In this document: positions 24,039-33,123 of the stretch, piece by piece
Layout: every line of letters starts with the position of its first letter
Numbering within the stretch: the first letter of the stretch is position 1
Assembly: GCA_007121455.1 (NCBI GenBank)
Contig: SKKN01000035.1
Span: 147,306-211,305 of the forward strand
From: Gemmatimonadota bacterium
GTDB taxonomy: Bacteria > Gemmatimonadota > Gemmatimonadetes > Longimicrobiales > Gaopeijiaceae
Direction of reading: 5' to 3'
DNA: 64,000 nt
Translations under genes and position numbers: made by a program
Notes under the pieces: generated by a model
Seen by the model: only the letters and a program-made list of their open reading frames with translations
The model's database searches: none
What the model was told of the DNA's origin: nothing

Positions 24039-25205
24039 TCACCCGCGTACCGAGCAGACGCCGTCGAGAAGGGCGTGCACGTCCGCTCGGTCGTTGTAGA
24101 GGTGGGGGGAGATCCGGAGCGCCCTTCCGCGGAGCGAGACCTGCACACTCCGCGCCTCCAGCGCCTCTCGGAGTTCCTCGCGGTCGATGTCGTCCGGCAC
24201 GTCCACTCCGAGGATGTGGGCCGCCCGCCACCCTTCCTCCTCGACACCAAACCCTTCGGCCTTTAGCTCTCCAGCGAGTTCGGCGGTGAGGCGGCCGCAG
24301 TGGGCCCGCACCTCCTTCGGTCCCCACTCGTGGACGAGGCGGAGCCCTTCGAGGAGCATCGGAAGGAGGATGAAGTTGCTCCGCTCGCCCACGTCGTAGC
24401 GAAGCGCGCCCGGCGCGTACTCGGCCCGGTAGTCGACGAGCCCGCGAAAATCGTCGCTGCCCGCCCGCGTGATCCACCCTTCCTCGAGGGGAATCCCGCC
24501 GTCGAACCGCTCCCCGAAGTACCCGAGGGCGACCGAGTAGGGGCCAAGCAGCCACTTGTAGGAGGCACAGATCAGCGCGTCGGGCCGGACACGGTCCATC
24601 GGAAACGGCGCCGCTCCAACGCTCTGGGTGCCGTCCACGACGAGGAGCGCACCGACCTCCCTGGTCCGTTCCCCGATCGCTTCGAGGTCGAAGCGGGTGC
24701 CGTCCGTCCAGTGGAAGGGGGCAAGAGAGACGGCCGCGGTCCGGTCGTCGATCGCCTCCACCACCCGGCGGCTCCAGCCCTCTCCCCGCCCCGGAGTGCC
24801 CGTGCGGGGCGCGGGAGGGTCGACGAACCGAACCCTGGCCCCCTCTCGATGCTCGAGCGCCAGCCAGGCGTAGACATTGCCGGGAAACTGGTCCCGTACG
24901 ACGACCAGGTTTCGTCCCCGGACGGGCCCCACGTTCCCTGCCGCCACCGCCACCCCGTAGGACACGGAGGGCAGGATCGCGATCCGGGCCGGATCGCTGA
25001 CGCCCACGAGGCGTGCAAAGGCGGAGCGGACCTCGTCGCTTTCCTGGAAGAAGTCCTCCGGGCGGATCCCGGAAGGGACCCGCTTTCGGCGGATCCCTCG
25101 GATCCCCGCTTCCTCCACTGCCCGCGGAAGCGGACTCATGTAGGCGCAGTTCAGGTAGTGGACATCGGGCGGGAGTTGGAACGCGTCTTCATGCGGGGAG
25201 AGCAC
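24039..25205 (-). CDS. Class V aminotransferase-family PLP enzyme
   Basis: 388 residues from GTG 25205, which has GGAGG five bases upstream. The fold of the NifS/selenocysteine lyase/isopenicillin epimerase group is seen in YLNCAYMSPLP at the N-terminus, VVDGTQSVGAAPFP with the PLP aspartate, and SYKWLLGPYSVALGYF with the Schiff-base lysine. There is no obvious cysteine-desulfurase active-site loop, so a desulfurase is less likely than an aminotransferase, epimerase or kynureninase-like lyase. It is a single gene; substrate unknown. Confidence 0.85.
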   Translation of the reverse strand: MLSPHEDAFQLPPDVHYLNCAYMSPLPRAVEEAGIRGIRRKRVPSGIRPEDFFQESDEVRSAFARLVGVSDPARIAILPSVSYGVAVAAGNVGPVRGRNLVVVRDQFPGNVYAWLALEHREGARVRFVDPPAPRTGTPGRGEGWSRRVVEAIDDRTAAVSLAPFHWTDGTRFDLEAIGERTREVGALLVVDGTQSVGAAPFPMDRVRPDALICASYKWLLGPYSVALGYFGERFDGGIPLEEGWITRAGSDDFRGLVDYRAEYAPGALRYDVGERSNFILLPMLLEGLRLVHEWGPKEVRAHCGRLTAELAGELKAEGFGVEEEGWRAAHILGVDVPDDIDREELREALEARSVQVSLRGRALRISPHLYNDRADVHALLDGVCSVRG

Positions 25206-25368
25206 GACACCTCCGAAGTGTGCAGGGGGCAGCCGACCCGGACGGCGCCGGCCGGATCGGCCATCGTGCCATTCTCCCCACGGGAGCGCAACGGCCGGGC
25301 CTTGGCCACTTCGGCGGAGCCGCGTTATCCTCATGTGGGTCCCAAACCAACACTGGGGGAGCGCGAGA

Positions 25369-25926
25369 ATGAGCTTTCGAACGAATCCGGATCGGATACT
25401 CGATCACATCGACAGGGAACGAAATCGAGACGAGGCTGGCGGATCACACTTCTCGCGGGACGCCTCGGCCCGGGAGCTCGATACGGAGGTTCCGTCCCTC
25501 GAGGCGACCTCGGCGGAGCGGCTTCGCCGCCTCTTCAAGATCGTGGAACGCGCGTATATGACCGCGGCCCAGAGTACGGAGATGAGGAAGCTGGCCGCCC
25601 GCTTCCAGGCGATCGGCGACATCTCGACGCATCACGCCCGGGGCGACGTCTCCGTCTCGGTGCAGTACCTCGACCACGAGCGTCCAGATGACGTGGGGGT
25701 CTCCCCTTTCGAAGTCGTTCCCGACGACCTCGTGGAGGCCCGGAAGGCGACACGAACCAGCCGTGCCGACGCGAATGCGATGAAGGTGCTCCGCCAGGAA
25801 CTCAGAGATGGAGTGATGGCCGCATACAAGAAGATGGAACCCCGCCTACGCGACGGCGTCCGCGAACGGGCGGACATGGGGCATGTCGGTGCACAGGTGA
25901 CAATCGACCTCCGCCCCGGTAGCTGA
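25369..25926 (+). CDS. Hypothetical protein, no recognised domain
   Basis: 185 residues from ATG 25369, with GGGGGAG seven bases upstream. It is hydrophilic, with no signal peptide and no membrane helix. A helical, charged region (about 43-80, LRRLFKIVERAYMTAAQ) precedes a segment rich in Val/Asp, and another helical region near 130-165. I do not recognise it. It is transcribed divergently from the aminotransferase and runs towards the amidohydrolase 37 bases on, so they may be co-transcribed. Confidence 0.6.
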   Translation: MSFRTNPDRILDHIDRERNRDEAGGSHFSRDASARELDTEVPSLEATSAERLRRLFKIVERAYMTAAQSTEMRKLAARFQAIGDISTHHARGDVSVSVQYLDHERPDDVGVSPFEVVPDDLVEARKATRTSRADANAMKVLRQELRDGVMAAYKKMEPRLRDGVRERADMGHVGAQVTIDLRPGS

Positions 25927-25963
25927 CGGGGCGAGAACGGATCCTCCCAACATCGAGGTGCCG

Positions 25964-27448
25964 ATGCGCGTCGCTCCGTACTCGAGACGCCTGTCGCGCC
26001 GATTCCGGCGTGCAGCCACCGCACTCGGTACCACCGCCGCCGTCTGCGTCACCATGGGCCTTCTGCCTTCCGCCCTTACCGGGCAATTGTCCGCCGGTGA
26101 AATCAGAGACGGAAGGGTCCTCGTCCTGAGCGGCGCCACGGTCGTCGACGGCACCGGCAGCGAGCCGCTTCCGGATGCGAACGTCGTGGTGGAGGGGGAC
26201 CGTATCTCGTGCGTCGGATCCGCCGAGGAATGCCCGCCCCCGAGCGGGGCGCGTGAACTGGAGCTCGACGGGCACTGGATCACGCCAGGCCTCGTGGACG
26301 CGCACGTGCACTTTTCCCAGAGCGGGTGGGTGGACGGACGCCCCGATGCCCGGGACTTGCGCCACGAACATCCCTACCCCGAGACGGTCCTCGAGCTGCG
26401 GCAGAATCCGGAGCGCTTCTTTCGCGCGTATCTCTGCTCCGGCGTCACCGCCGTCTTCGACGTCGGAGGATACCCGTGGACCTGGGGGCTCCGCGGACAC
26501 GCCGAGCCCGGGCAGCCCGTTCCGAGAATTGCGGCGGCTGGTCCCCTGCTCTCGACCCGGGACCACTGGGTGAACCTCCCCGCAGAACTCCAGTTCGTTC
26601 ACATCCCCGACGAAGAAGGAGTGCGGGCCGGCATCGAGTACCTGGTCAGCCGCGACACGGATGCGATCAAGGTCTGGTACCTCGTCCAGCCGGGCACCGC
26701 CGAAGAAGCGACGTACCGCCCCCTCCTCGAACTCGCCGGCGCGCTCGCGCAGGAGGCAGGGGTGCCGCTCATCGTACACGCCACGGCGCTCGAGGCCGCC
26801 AAGCAGGCAATCCGATCAGGAGCCCACCTTCTCGTCCACTCCGTGACCGACCAAATCGTGGATGACGAGTTCCTGGAGATGGCTCGGGACGCAGGCACCA
26901 TGTACAACCCGACGCTGACCGTGTACGAGGGTTATCACGACATCCAAGCCGGCTTCTTCCGCGAGGGGCGCTACCCCCTCGACTGTGTGGACCCCGGGAC
27001 CCTCCAGCGAGCGCGGGCCACCGAGGAATGGCGGGACACCGTCGACCCGGAGGAGGTCGCCCTCTCTGCTCGCGAACTGGAGCAACGCAACCGACTCCTG
27101 GCGGAAAACCTCCGAAGGGTGCACCAGGCCGAGATCCCGATCGCAGCCGGCACGGACGCGGGAAACCCCCTCACCCTCCACGGCCCCTCGATCCACAGGG
27201 AGCTCTCAATGATGCGGCAGGCCGGCCTCACCCCGATGGAGGTGCTCGTGTCCGCCACTTTGAATGGGGCTCGGGCGATGGGTCGCGCGGAGGATTTTGG
27301 CTCCATCGAGGCGGGAAAACTGGCGGACCTCCTCGTGGTCGGTTCGGATCCGACCGTCGACCTCAATGCCTTCGAGGACCTCTCCTTTCTGCTTCTCGGC
27401 GGGGAAATCCATCGACCGGAGGCCCTCCTCCCCGACCCGCCGAGGTAG
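25964..27448 (+). CDS. Secreted amidohydrolase
   Basis: 494 residues. A Tat/Sec-like signal with several arginines (RRLSRRFRRAA) and a hydrophobic stretch ends near residue 40. The amidohydrolase signature is complete: VDAHVHF (metal HxH), a lysine in DAIKVWYL, IVHATA, LVHSVTD and GTDAGNP. This places it in the imidazolonepropionase/prolidase-like group. It would hydrolyse an amide or cyclic amide in the periplasm; substrate unknown. ATG 25964 is preferred with GAGG six bases upstream. Confidence 0.88.
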   Translation: MRVAPYSRRLSRRFRRAATALGTTAAVCVTMGLLPSALTGQLSAGEIRDGRVLVLSGATVVDGTGSEPLPDANVVVEGDRISCVGSAEECPPPSGARELELDGHWITPGLVDAHVHFSQSGWVDGRPDARDLRHEHPYPETVLELRQNPERFFRAYLCSGVTAVFDVGGYPWTWGLRGHAEPGQPVPRIAAAGPLLSTRDHWVNLPAELQFVHIPDEEGVRAGIEYLVSRDTDAIKVWYLVQPGTAEEATYRPLLELAGALAQEAGVPLIVHATALEAAKQAIRSGAHLLVHSVTDQIVDDEFLEMARDAGTMYNPTLTVYEGYHDIQAGFFREGRYPLDCVDPGTLQRARATEEWRDTVDPEEVALSARELEQRNRLLAENLRRVHQAEIPIAAGTDAGNPLTLHGPSIHRELSMMRQAGLTPMEVLVSATLNGARAMGRAEDFGSIEAGKLADLLVVGSDPTVDLNAFEDLSFLLLGGEIHRPEALLPDPPR

Positions 27449-27512
27449 GTAGAGACATGCCGAAGCGTCGTCGCCCCGATCGTCGAAGGGCGCCCCCACC
27501 GTTCCCCCCTTC

Positions 27513-27797
27513 ATGAAGCTGGTCGGAACCAAGGCGGGCGTGGAGCTCCTCGTCCACGTGCAGCCCCGCGCCGGACGCTCGGAGGTCGCGGGCGTGCATG
27601 GGGACGCACTCCGGGTGCGGATTGCGGCACCGCCCGTCGAGGGCGAGGCCAACCAGGAGCTTCGTCGCCTTCTCGGAAAGCGCCTGGGCCTGCCCCCTTC
27701 CTCGATCGAGGTCCTCCGCGGAGAACAGTCACGCTCGAAGCGCCTCCTCCTTCCCGGACTCACCCCGCAGCAGGTCAAAGACGGCCTCGGCCTCTGA
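27513..27797 (+). CDS. DUF167/YggU-family protein
   Basis: 94 residues. VHVQPRAGRSEVAG, VRIAAPPVEGEANQEL and VLRGEQSRSKRL are the conserved blocks of the YggU (DUF167) family, small alpha/beta proteins of unknown role. It ends 3 bases before the following gene. Confidence 0.92.
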   Translation: MKLVGTKAGVELLVHVQPRAGRSEVAGVHGDALRVRIAAPPVEGEANQELRRLLGKRLGLPPSSIEVLRGEQSRSKRLLLPGLTPQQVKDGLGL

Positions 27798-27800
27798 CCC

Positions 27801-28724
27801 ATGTCCCGGGTGCTCTTTCTCTTCCTCGACGGTGTGGGTATCGGGCCCGGTGATCCTGCCAGGAACCCGTTCCTCGGTGCGCGGCTGCCCTGCCTGCGAA
27901 GCATCCTCGGCGGCCGGCTTCCGGTGTTTCGGACCCGTTCCGACGCACGAGTGAGCAGCGCTCCCATCCCTCTCGACGCCCGTCTCGAGACGGAGGGCAC
28001 GCCGCGGAGCGGCACCGGACAGGTTTCGGTTCTCACGGGGCGGAACGCAGCCCTCCTCTTCGGCGGGCATTTCGGGCCATGGACGCCGGTGCGCCTCCGG
28101 CCGCTCCTGGCACAGGAGAACCTCTTCGTCCAGGCTCGCCGGCGAGGCCTCTCCGTACGCTTCGCCAATGCGTATCCCGAGCGATACCTGGAGCGTGTGC
28201 CGTCGCGTCGCGTCGCCGGACCCACACTGGCCGCCGATGCCGCCGGGCTTCTCGTACGGCACCACCGGGAGCTGGAGCGGGGCGAGGCCGTCGCCACCGG
28301 TATCGTGAACCGAGGGTGGCGGAAGGAGCTCGGGTTCTCGGAGGTCCCCGAGGTCAGCCCCGAGGAGGCCGGCAGAAACCTGGCGCGCCTCGCCGGCGGC
28401 GGCCACCTCACCTTCTTCGCCCATTATGGCACCGACCATGCCGGACACCGCGGCGGCTGGGACGGGGCAGTCGCGGCGCTCGAGCAGGTGGACCGGTTCC
28501 TCGGAGGGATACTCGATGCGCTTCCTCCGGACGTGACCCTCCTCGTCGCAAGCGACCACGGCAATATCGAGGATGTCGAATCCGGCCACACCCGCAATCC
28601 GGCTCTCGGATTGGCTGTGGGACCCGGAGCGGACGAGCTGTGCACGGAGCTCCGCTCGATCACCGACGTGGCGCCGGCAATCCTCCGCTTTCTTCCAGAC
28701 CCTGCCCCGAAGCCCGCAAGCTGA
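27801..28724 (+). CDS. Alkaline-phosphatase-superfamily metalloenzyme
   Basis: 307 residues. The start VLFLFLDGVGIG provides the metal aspartate. SGTGQVSVLTGRNA contains the likely nucleophile, TDHAGH and VASDHGNIED supply the remaining metal ligands. These are the marks of the metalloenzyme domain shared by phosphoglycerate mutases, phosphopentomutases and alkaline phosphatases. It is shorter than a true iPGM (~510). It lies between DUF167 and an orphan pilus ATPase and has no clear pathway here. Confidence 0.82.
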   Translation: MSRVLFLFLDGVGIGPGDPARNPFLGARLPCLRSILGGRLPVFRTRSDARVSSAPIPLDARLETEGTPRSGTGQVSVLTGRNAALLFGGHFGPWTPVRLRPLLAQENLFVQARRRGLSVRFANAYPERYLERVPSRRVAGPTLAADAAGLLVRHHRELERGEAVATGIVNRGWRKELGFSEVPEVSPEEAGRNLARLAGGGHLTFFAHYGTDHAGHRGGWDGAVAALEQVDRFLGGILDALPPDVTLLVASDHGNIEDVESGHTRNPALGLAVGPGADELCTELRSITDVAPAILRFLPDPAPKPAS

Positions 28725-28834
28725 AGGAAGCACTTTGAGCCGAATGCAGTACCTCGTGCGCCATTCAGTCCCCATCTGAACGCAGCACCCGGTGCGCCAT
28801 GGAGACGCCCACTCCTGAAAGGGAGCTTCTCTCC

Positions 28835-30607
28835 ATGTCCCCGCGAACGAAGATCCTCGGCCGCCTTCTCGTGGACGACGGCGGCGTTCGGGAACGGGAC
28901 CTCGAGGAGGTCCTCGAAGCCCAGCGCGTCTCCGGCGGCCGCCTCGGCGAGCTGCTGCTCGAGGCAGGGAAGGTGGATGGGGAAGCCCTGGCGCGTGCCC
29001 TCGCCCGCCAGCTCGCGCTTCCATACGAGGCTCCTCCGCTTCAGCCGGACGAGAAGGCCACCACCCACATCCCTTCCGGGATCGCGAGCGAGCGGGTGAT
29101 GCTTCCGCTTGCGGTGACGCCGCGAACACTCCGGCTCGCCATGTCGGATCCCCTCGACCTGGCAGCGATCGACGAAGCCGGCTTTCGGTCGGGTCGGCGG
29201 ATCGAGGTGGCTGTCGCCAGCCATGGAGCGATCGCCGCGGGGATCCGCCGCGCGTACGGAGCCGAGCTTGTCGATCTCGCGAGCGCCGTCCCAGGGGCAG
29301 GCGGAGGGGGAGGCTCCACCGAGCCTGAGGGCCGGCCCGTCGGCGGATCGGGGTCGGCCCCGGCCTCGCAGCTACTGGACCGGATCTTCCGGGGAGCAGT
29401 GGAGGATGGTGCCAGCGACATCCACCTGGAAAGGGAGGAGAAAGAGCTCGTGGTCCGGGAGAGGATCGACGGCGTGCTTCGTCGGGTGAGCAGCCTTCCC
29501 GTCTCCGCCCACGAGGCCGTGCTCTCCCGGCTGAAGGTGCTCGCCGGGATGGACATCGCCGTGAGGCGCAGACCACAGGACGGGGGCTTCCCGCTCCACC
29601 TTCCGGGAACAAGCCTCAACCTCCGGGTCTCGACGCTTCCGGTCGAGGGCGGTGAGAAGGGTGTAATCCGGATCCTGGATCCACGGGATGCACCCGAGAA
29701 CCTGGAGGAACTGGGATTTCCGGAAGCGGTGCTCGATCGCCTTCGCAGACTCATCCGGTCCGGGCAGGGGGTGATTCTCGCGGCGGGTCCGACCGGGAGT
29801 GGGAAGAGCAGCACCCTCTTCGGCGCGCTGGGGGAAGTGGACCGGGAGGCGTTGAACGTGGTCACTCTCGAAGACCCGGTCGAATACCGGATGGAAGGCG
29901 TCTCCCAGGTTCAGGTGCGGCCTCAGGCCGGCTTGACCTTTCCATCGGCGCTCCGCTCCGTCTTGAGGCAGGACCCCGATGTGGTGATGATCGGTGAGAT
30001 CCGGGATCGGGAGACGGCAGAGATCGCAATGGCCGCCGCCGTCACCGGGCACCTGGTCCTCTCCTCGATTCACACCACGGACGCGCCGAGTGCGGTCACC
30101 CGGCTCCTCAACATGGGCGTGCCACCCTTTTTGATCGCTGGAGGGCTGAGCGGTGTCGTGGCCCAGAGGCTCGTGCGCAGGATCTGCGGAAGATGCGGTG
30201 GCCGGGGAGCAGACTGCGCGGCGTGCGTGGAAGGATACCGGGGGCGGACGGGGATCTTCCAGGTGCTCGCGATGTCCGACGCCCTCCGGGACCAGGTCAT
30301 GAGCGGAGCACCCTCGACGACCCTCAGGCGGTGCGCGGAGGACGAGGGAATGGCAGCGCTCGAGGACGACGCGAAGAGGAAGGTCGCGGAGGGGCTGACG
30401 GACGCCCACGAAATCTCGCGCGTTCTGCACGTGGACCCCGGCACTCCCTTCTCCTGCCGGGGATGCGGAGAGAGAATTCCAGCCTCGGGGCGCGGATGCC
30501 CGGCGTGCGGCAGACCGAGAGCGCCCTTCTGCCCATGCGGCCAGGAGCTGAGGTCCGGCTGGCGCTACTGTCCCGCCTGCCTGCGGAAAGCGGCCCTCAA
30601 CCGTTGA
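28835..30607 (+). CDS. PilB/GspE-type secretion ATPase with extra C-terminal zinc ribbons
   Basis: 590 residues from ATG 28835, chosen for AAGGGAG nine bases upstream and because the N-terminal domain begins there; ATG 28799 is the alternative. The order is a GspE-II N-domain (5-145), Gly-rich linker, ATPase core with Walker A GPTGSGKSS (318-326), Asp box LEDPVEY, Walker B VVMIGEIRD, His box SSIHTTDAPS, and the usual CxxC...CxxC zinc site (CGRC, CAAC, ~450-466). A further ~45-residue tail adds CRGCG, CPACG, CPCG and CPAC. This tail is unusual. No pilin, PilC or prepilin peptidase gene lies nearby. Confidence 0.9.
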   Translation: MSPRTKILGRLLVDDGGVRERDLEEVLEAQRVSGGRLGELLLEAGKVDGEALARALARQLALPYEAPPLQPDEKATTHIPSGIASERVMLPLAVTPRTLRLAMSDPLDLAAIDEAGFRSGRRIEVAVASHGAIAAGIRRAYGAELVDLASAVPGAGGGGGSTEPEGRPVGGSGSAPASQLLDRIFRGAVEDGASDIHLEREEKELVVRERIDGVLRRVSSLPVSAHEAVLSRLKVLAGMDIAVRRRPQDGGFPLHLPGTSLNLRVSTLPVEGGEKGVIRILDPRDAPENLEELGFPEAVLDRLRRLIRSGQGVILAAGPTGSGKSSTLFGALGEVDREALNVVTLEDPVEYRMEGVSQVQVRPQAGLTFPSALRSVLRQDPDVVMIGEIRDRETAEIAMAAAVTGHLVLSSIHTTDAPSAVTRLLNMGVPPFLIAGGLSGVVAQRLVRRICGRCGGRGADCAACVEGYRGRTGIFQVLAMSDALRDQVMSGAPSTTLRRCAEDEGMAALEDDAKRKVAEGLTDAHEISRVLHVDPGTPFSCRGCGERIPASGRGCPACGRPRAPFCPCGQELRSGWRYCPACLRKAALNR

Positions 30608-30738
30608 ATTCCTTCCCTACCCTCACCTCCCGGATATGGCCGGCCCGGATGAGGTAGTCTCCTGCCCAGATGGCCGACCCCGCCGAGAACCCTCGTTGAA
30701 GTGGAAAGTTCTTGCCTGTGGTCAAGCGAAGCTTTAAG

Positions 30739-30767
30739 CTGACAGAGAAATTAGCCGGAACTAAACT
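30739..30767 (+). promoter_or_regulatory. Candidate sigma70 promoter for cupredoxin lipoprotein
   Basis: -35 CTGACA (30739-30744), 17-base spacer, -10 TAAACT (30762-30767), in a locally AT-richer stretch. The start site would fall about 16 bases before the ATG, just ahead of the AGGAGG ribosome binding site at 30779-30784, giving a very short leader. Confidence 0.5.
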
Positions 30768-30789
30768 CGCACCTCTCCAGGAGGTTCAC

Positions 30790-31791
30790 ATGCACTTCAT
30801 GAGCGTCGGAATCCATCGCATTCCGCACCTGATGGGAGCGGCCGCCGAGGCTGCCGGAGGGGCGCCGCGACCCTTCCATCGTCTCCGGCCCCTGCTCGCC
30901 GGTGCGGGGCTCGCCCTCCTTCCGTTGCTCATCGCCTGCAATGGCGACAACGACATCACGCCCCCCGGCGACCCAGTGGGCTCCGTGGCGGGCCAGGTTC
31001 AGGACCAGGAGGGCTCCGGAGTCCAGGGCGCCGTGGTGACCCTCACCCGAGCGGACGAGTCGACGCAGACCGCCACCTCCGGGACGGACGGCTCCTTCAG
31101 CTTCACGAACCTCGTCACCGGGAGCTGGAACCTGGACCTCGAGGCACCGGCAGGGTTCGACCTCGATGACGCGAACCCTCCCCCTTCCTCCGTGACCGTC
31201 ACGGCGGATGAAACAACGGAGGTCAACCTGGCGGTCCGGGAAATCGACGTGACCACCGCATCGATCGAGGGACAGGTCGTGAACGGGTCGCGTGGAGTCG
31301 CGAACGCCGCACTCACCCTCCGCTCCGAAGCGGGAGAGGTCGAGGCGAGCTCCGACGCTGAGGGCTTCTTCTCCTTCGATGACCTCGAGCCTGGCGAATA
31401 CGAGCTCGACGTGGCGCCGCCGGAAGGATACGTGCTTTCCGGGCAACAGGAAGAGACGCTGACCTTCGACATGGCGGCGGGCGCCACAGGGGAAGCGGAG
31501 TTCCGACTCGCGTTGGACGGAAGGGACGAGCCGATCGAGATCCGACTCACGGCGAGCAACACCTTCGACCCCGACGAGGTCGTGGTCACGCCGGGATCCA
31601 CGATCAAATGGGTCAACGACTCGAGCATGGATCACACGATCACCCCGGACGACCACGAGGCGTGGAGCCGGCGCGCAATGAGCGAGCAGGGAGAGGAGTT
31701 CGAAGTCCTCTTCGAGGAAGAGGGGGAGTTTCCCTATTTCTGCGAGCCCCACCAGGCGGTCGGGATGGTGGGCGTGATCATCGTGGAATGA
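30790..31791 (+). CDS. Lipoprotein with two regulatory-like domains and a cupredoxin
   Basis: 333 residues from ATG 30790, with a perfect AGGAGG five bases upstream. A lipobox cysteine (LIAC, C50) follows a long signal. Two Ig-like CarboxypepD_reg domains come next (about 65-145 and 147-238), each with DG.FSF..L..G.....L. A plastocyanin-like cupredoxin closes the protein (243-333) with type 1 copper ligands in SSMDHTI and YFCEPHQAVGMVG. It probably carries electrons at the cell surface or periplasm. It stands alone behind its own promoter, away from the oxidases. Confidence 0.83.
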   Translation: MHFMSVGIHRIPHLMGAAAEAAGGAPRPFHRLRPLLAGAGLALLPLLIACNGDNDITPPGDPVGSVAGQVQDQEGSGVQGAVVTLTRADESTQTATSGTDGSFSFTNLVTGSWNLDLEAPAGFDLDDANPPPSSVTVTADETTEVNLAVREIDVTTASIEGQVVNGSRGVANAALTLRSEAGEVEASSDAEGFFSFDDLEPGEYELDVAPPEGYVLSGQQEETLTFDMAAGATGEAEFRLALDGRDEPIEIRLTASNTFDPDEVVVTPGSTIKWVNDSSMDHTITPDDHEAWSRRAMSEQGEEFEVLFEEEGEFPYFCEPHQAVGMVGVIIVE

Positions 31792-32173
31792 TCGGCGGTC
31801 CAACTCCTGGCAGGTCGGATGGCACTCCCCCCCTGCTGCCATCTGCAGAGGCTTCCTGCCCGTCACTGCCTCCGGTGACGGGCAGGAAGAAGAGGGCGAG
31901 GTAGCCCGCCGTGAGAACGACGAGGAAGACGCCGACTGTGGCGCGCTGAAAGCGGGAGAGCCGCCCCACGCCGACCGGGACGGGGCTCTGAATCGGCGCC
32001 GTTCGCCGGAGCCCGCCGGATTCCTGGAGAAAGGTGTTCATGTCCGCACCGCAGCGCGCGCAGAGGACGAAGGCACCGGGATTCACCATCCAGCAGTGTG
32101 GGCAGATCGCGAGGTCACCCGCAGGGGCGGACGACGGGCGCATGGCGTCTGCCCCCGGGAAGGTACCGGTCAC
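31778..32173 (-). CDS. Zinc-ribbon single-pass membrane protein
   Basis: 131 residues. A zinc knuckle pair (CPHC near residue 24, CARCG near 38) in the N-terminal cytoplasmic part is followed by a membrane helix (about 79-98). The short C-terminal tail is Gly/Pro/Asp-rich. It is unknown beyond this. The start overlaps the next gene's stop by 4 bases. Its 3' end overlaps the convergent cupredoxin gene by 14 bases and contains a perfect 15-bp inverted repeat. Confidence 0.65.
   Translation of the reverse strand: MTGTFPGADAMRPSSAPAGDLAICPHCWMVNPGAFVLCARCGADMNTFLQESGGLRRTAPIQSPVPVGVGRLSRFQRATVGVFLVVLTAGYLALFFLPVTGGSDGQEASADGSRGGVPSDLPGVGPPIIPR
31852..31889. repeat. Perfect 15-bp inverted repeat
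   Basis: The arms are 31852-31866 and 31875-31889 with an 8-base loop. It lies inside the minus-strand zinc-ribbon gene, 60 bases downstream of the convergent cupredoxin stop. The stem is strong enough to act as an RNA hairpin but no T-tract follows on either strand. Confidence 0.8.
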
Positions 32174-32895
32174 GACCGCTCCTCCCGCTCTGCCGCCACC
32201 TCGCGCAGAAGCCGACCGACGGGATCCGCACCGCTGCGCCAGAGATGACGATCCGAAACCCGATTCAAGGCTACCCGCACCTCGCTGAACGCATCCGAGA
32301 CCTCCCGGAAGACCTGATCCATCCCGAGAGCTTCGGCCTCGCGGGTCTTCGAGGCCAACCGAAACCCGCTGGAGCCCATCTGCTCGTAATAGCGGATGCC
32401 GGGAGCGCCGCGGCGCAGTGTCCTTGATTCCAGGTAATCCGGAAAGATCCCGGTCAGCCAGAGCGAGAAGTTCCCGAGATGGGAGCGCAGCAGGAATGCC
32501 TGCCGTCCCTGCGCTTCGCCCATCCCGACGACGAGGTCCACGAGGTAGTGATACTCCTCCTTGGCTTCCTCCGAGATCCGGTAGGCGCGGTTGCCCTGTC
32601 CGAACGCCAGAAGAAGCGATGCCACGTAATCGGCGGTCGCCCGATCCCCCACACCGCGCTCGAGCAGAGCCTGCCGCACGAGGACATAGAAGATGAGCGA
32701 GGGCGGAAGCGAGATGTTCTCCTCCGCAAGCAGGGCGTTCAAGACCCGTGGGTCGTCCAACAGAGCGTCGAGCCCTTCGGATTCGAGACGCGCACGCGCG
32801 GCTTCGCGCAACTCCGGATCTCCCCGACCGAGGAGATCGGCCAGCATCTGTCCATGGGTCCGGTCAAATGTATGCCTGATCTGGGGAAGGATCAT
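32170..32895 (-). CDS. Conserved-looking hypothetical protein
   Basis: 241 residues, mostly alpha-helical, no signal and no membrane segment. N-terminal charged helices (about 1-50) lead into LPPSLIFYVLVRQALLE and a segment with LLLAFGQGNRAYRI, then LVVGMGEAQGRQAFLLRSHLGNFSLWLTGIFPDYLE. I recognise no family. It is the first of a two-gene minus-strand unit with the zinc-ribbon protein (ATGA overlap) and lies divergent from the histidine kinase, with 228 bases between. Confidence 0.6.
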   Translation of the reverse strand: MILPQIRHTFDRTHGQMLADLLGRGDPELREAARARLESEGLDALLDDPRVLNALLAEENISLPPSLIFYVLVRQALLERGVGDRATADYVASLLLAFGQGNRAYRISEEAKEEYHYLVDLVVGMGEAQGRQAFLLRSHLGNFSLWLTGIFPDYLESRTLRRGAPGIRYYEQMGSSGFRLASKTREAEALGMDQVFREVSDAFSEVRVALNRVSDRHLWRSGADPVGRLLREVAAEREERS

Positions 32896-32932
32896 CGTTC
32901 ACCGCCTCCCTGGCATGAGTCACCCCCTGTTC

Positions 32933-32962
32933 TTGCTCCGTCCTCTCAGGCTCGTCTATCTT
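32933..32962 (+). promoter_or_regulatory. Candidate sigma70 promoter for histidine kinase operon
   Basis: -35 TTGCTC (32933-32938), 18-base spacer, -10 TATCTT (32957-32962) in the divergent intergenic region, about 160 bases before the histidine kinase ATG. Three to four of six bases match in each box. Confidence 0.4.
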
Positions 32963-33123
32963 GCAGCGGGAGAGGGAGTTCCCGGGGCATTCCGGGCTCC
33001 GGGGGGAAGAGGGATCTACCCTTCCTACACGAGGAGAGCCGGTCCAGTTCGCGCTTTCCCGGTCGCCTCCATCTGCTTCCTCCTTCTACACCTGCGCTCG
33101 CTCGAAGGGGCTGTGCCGATCCG

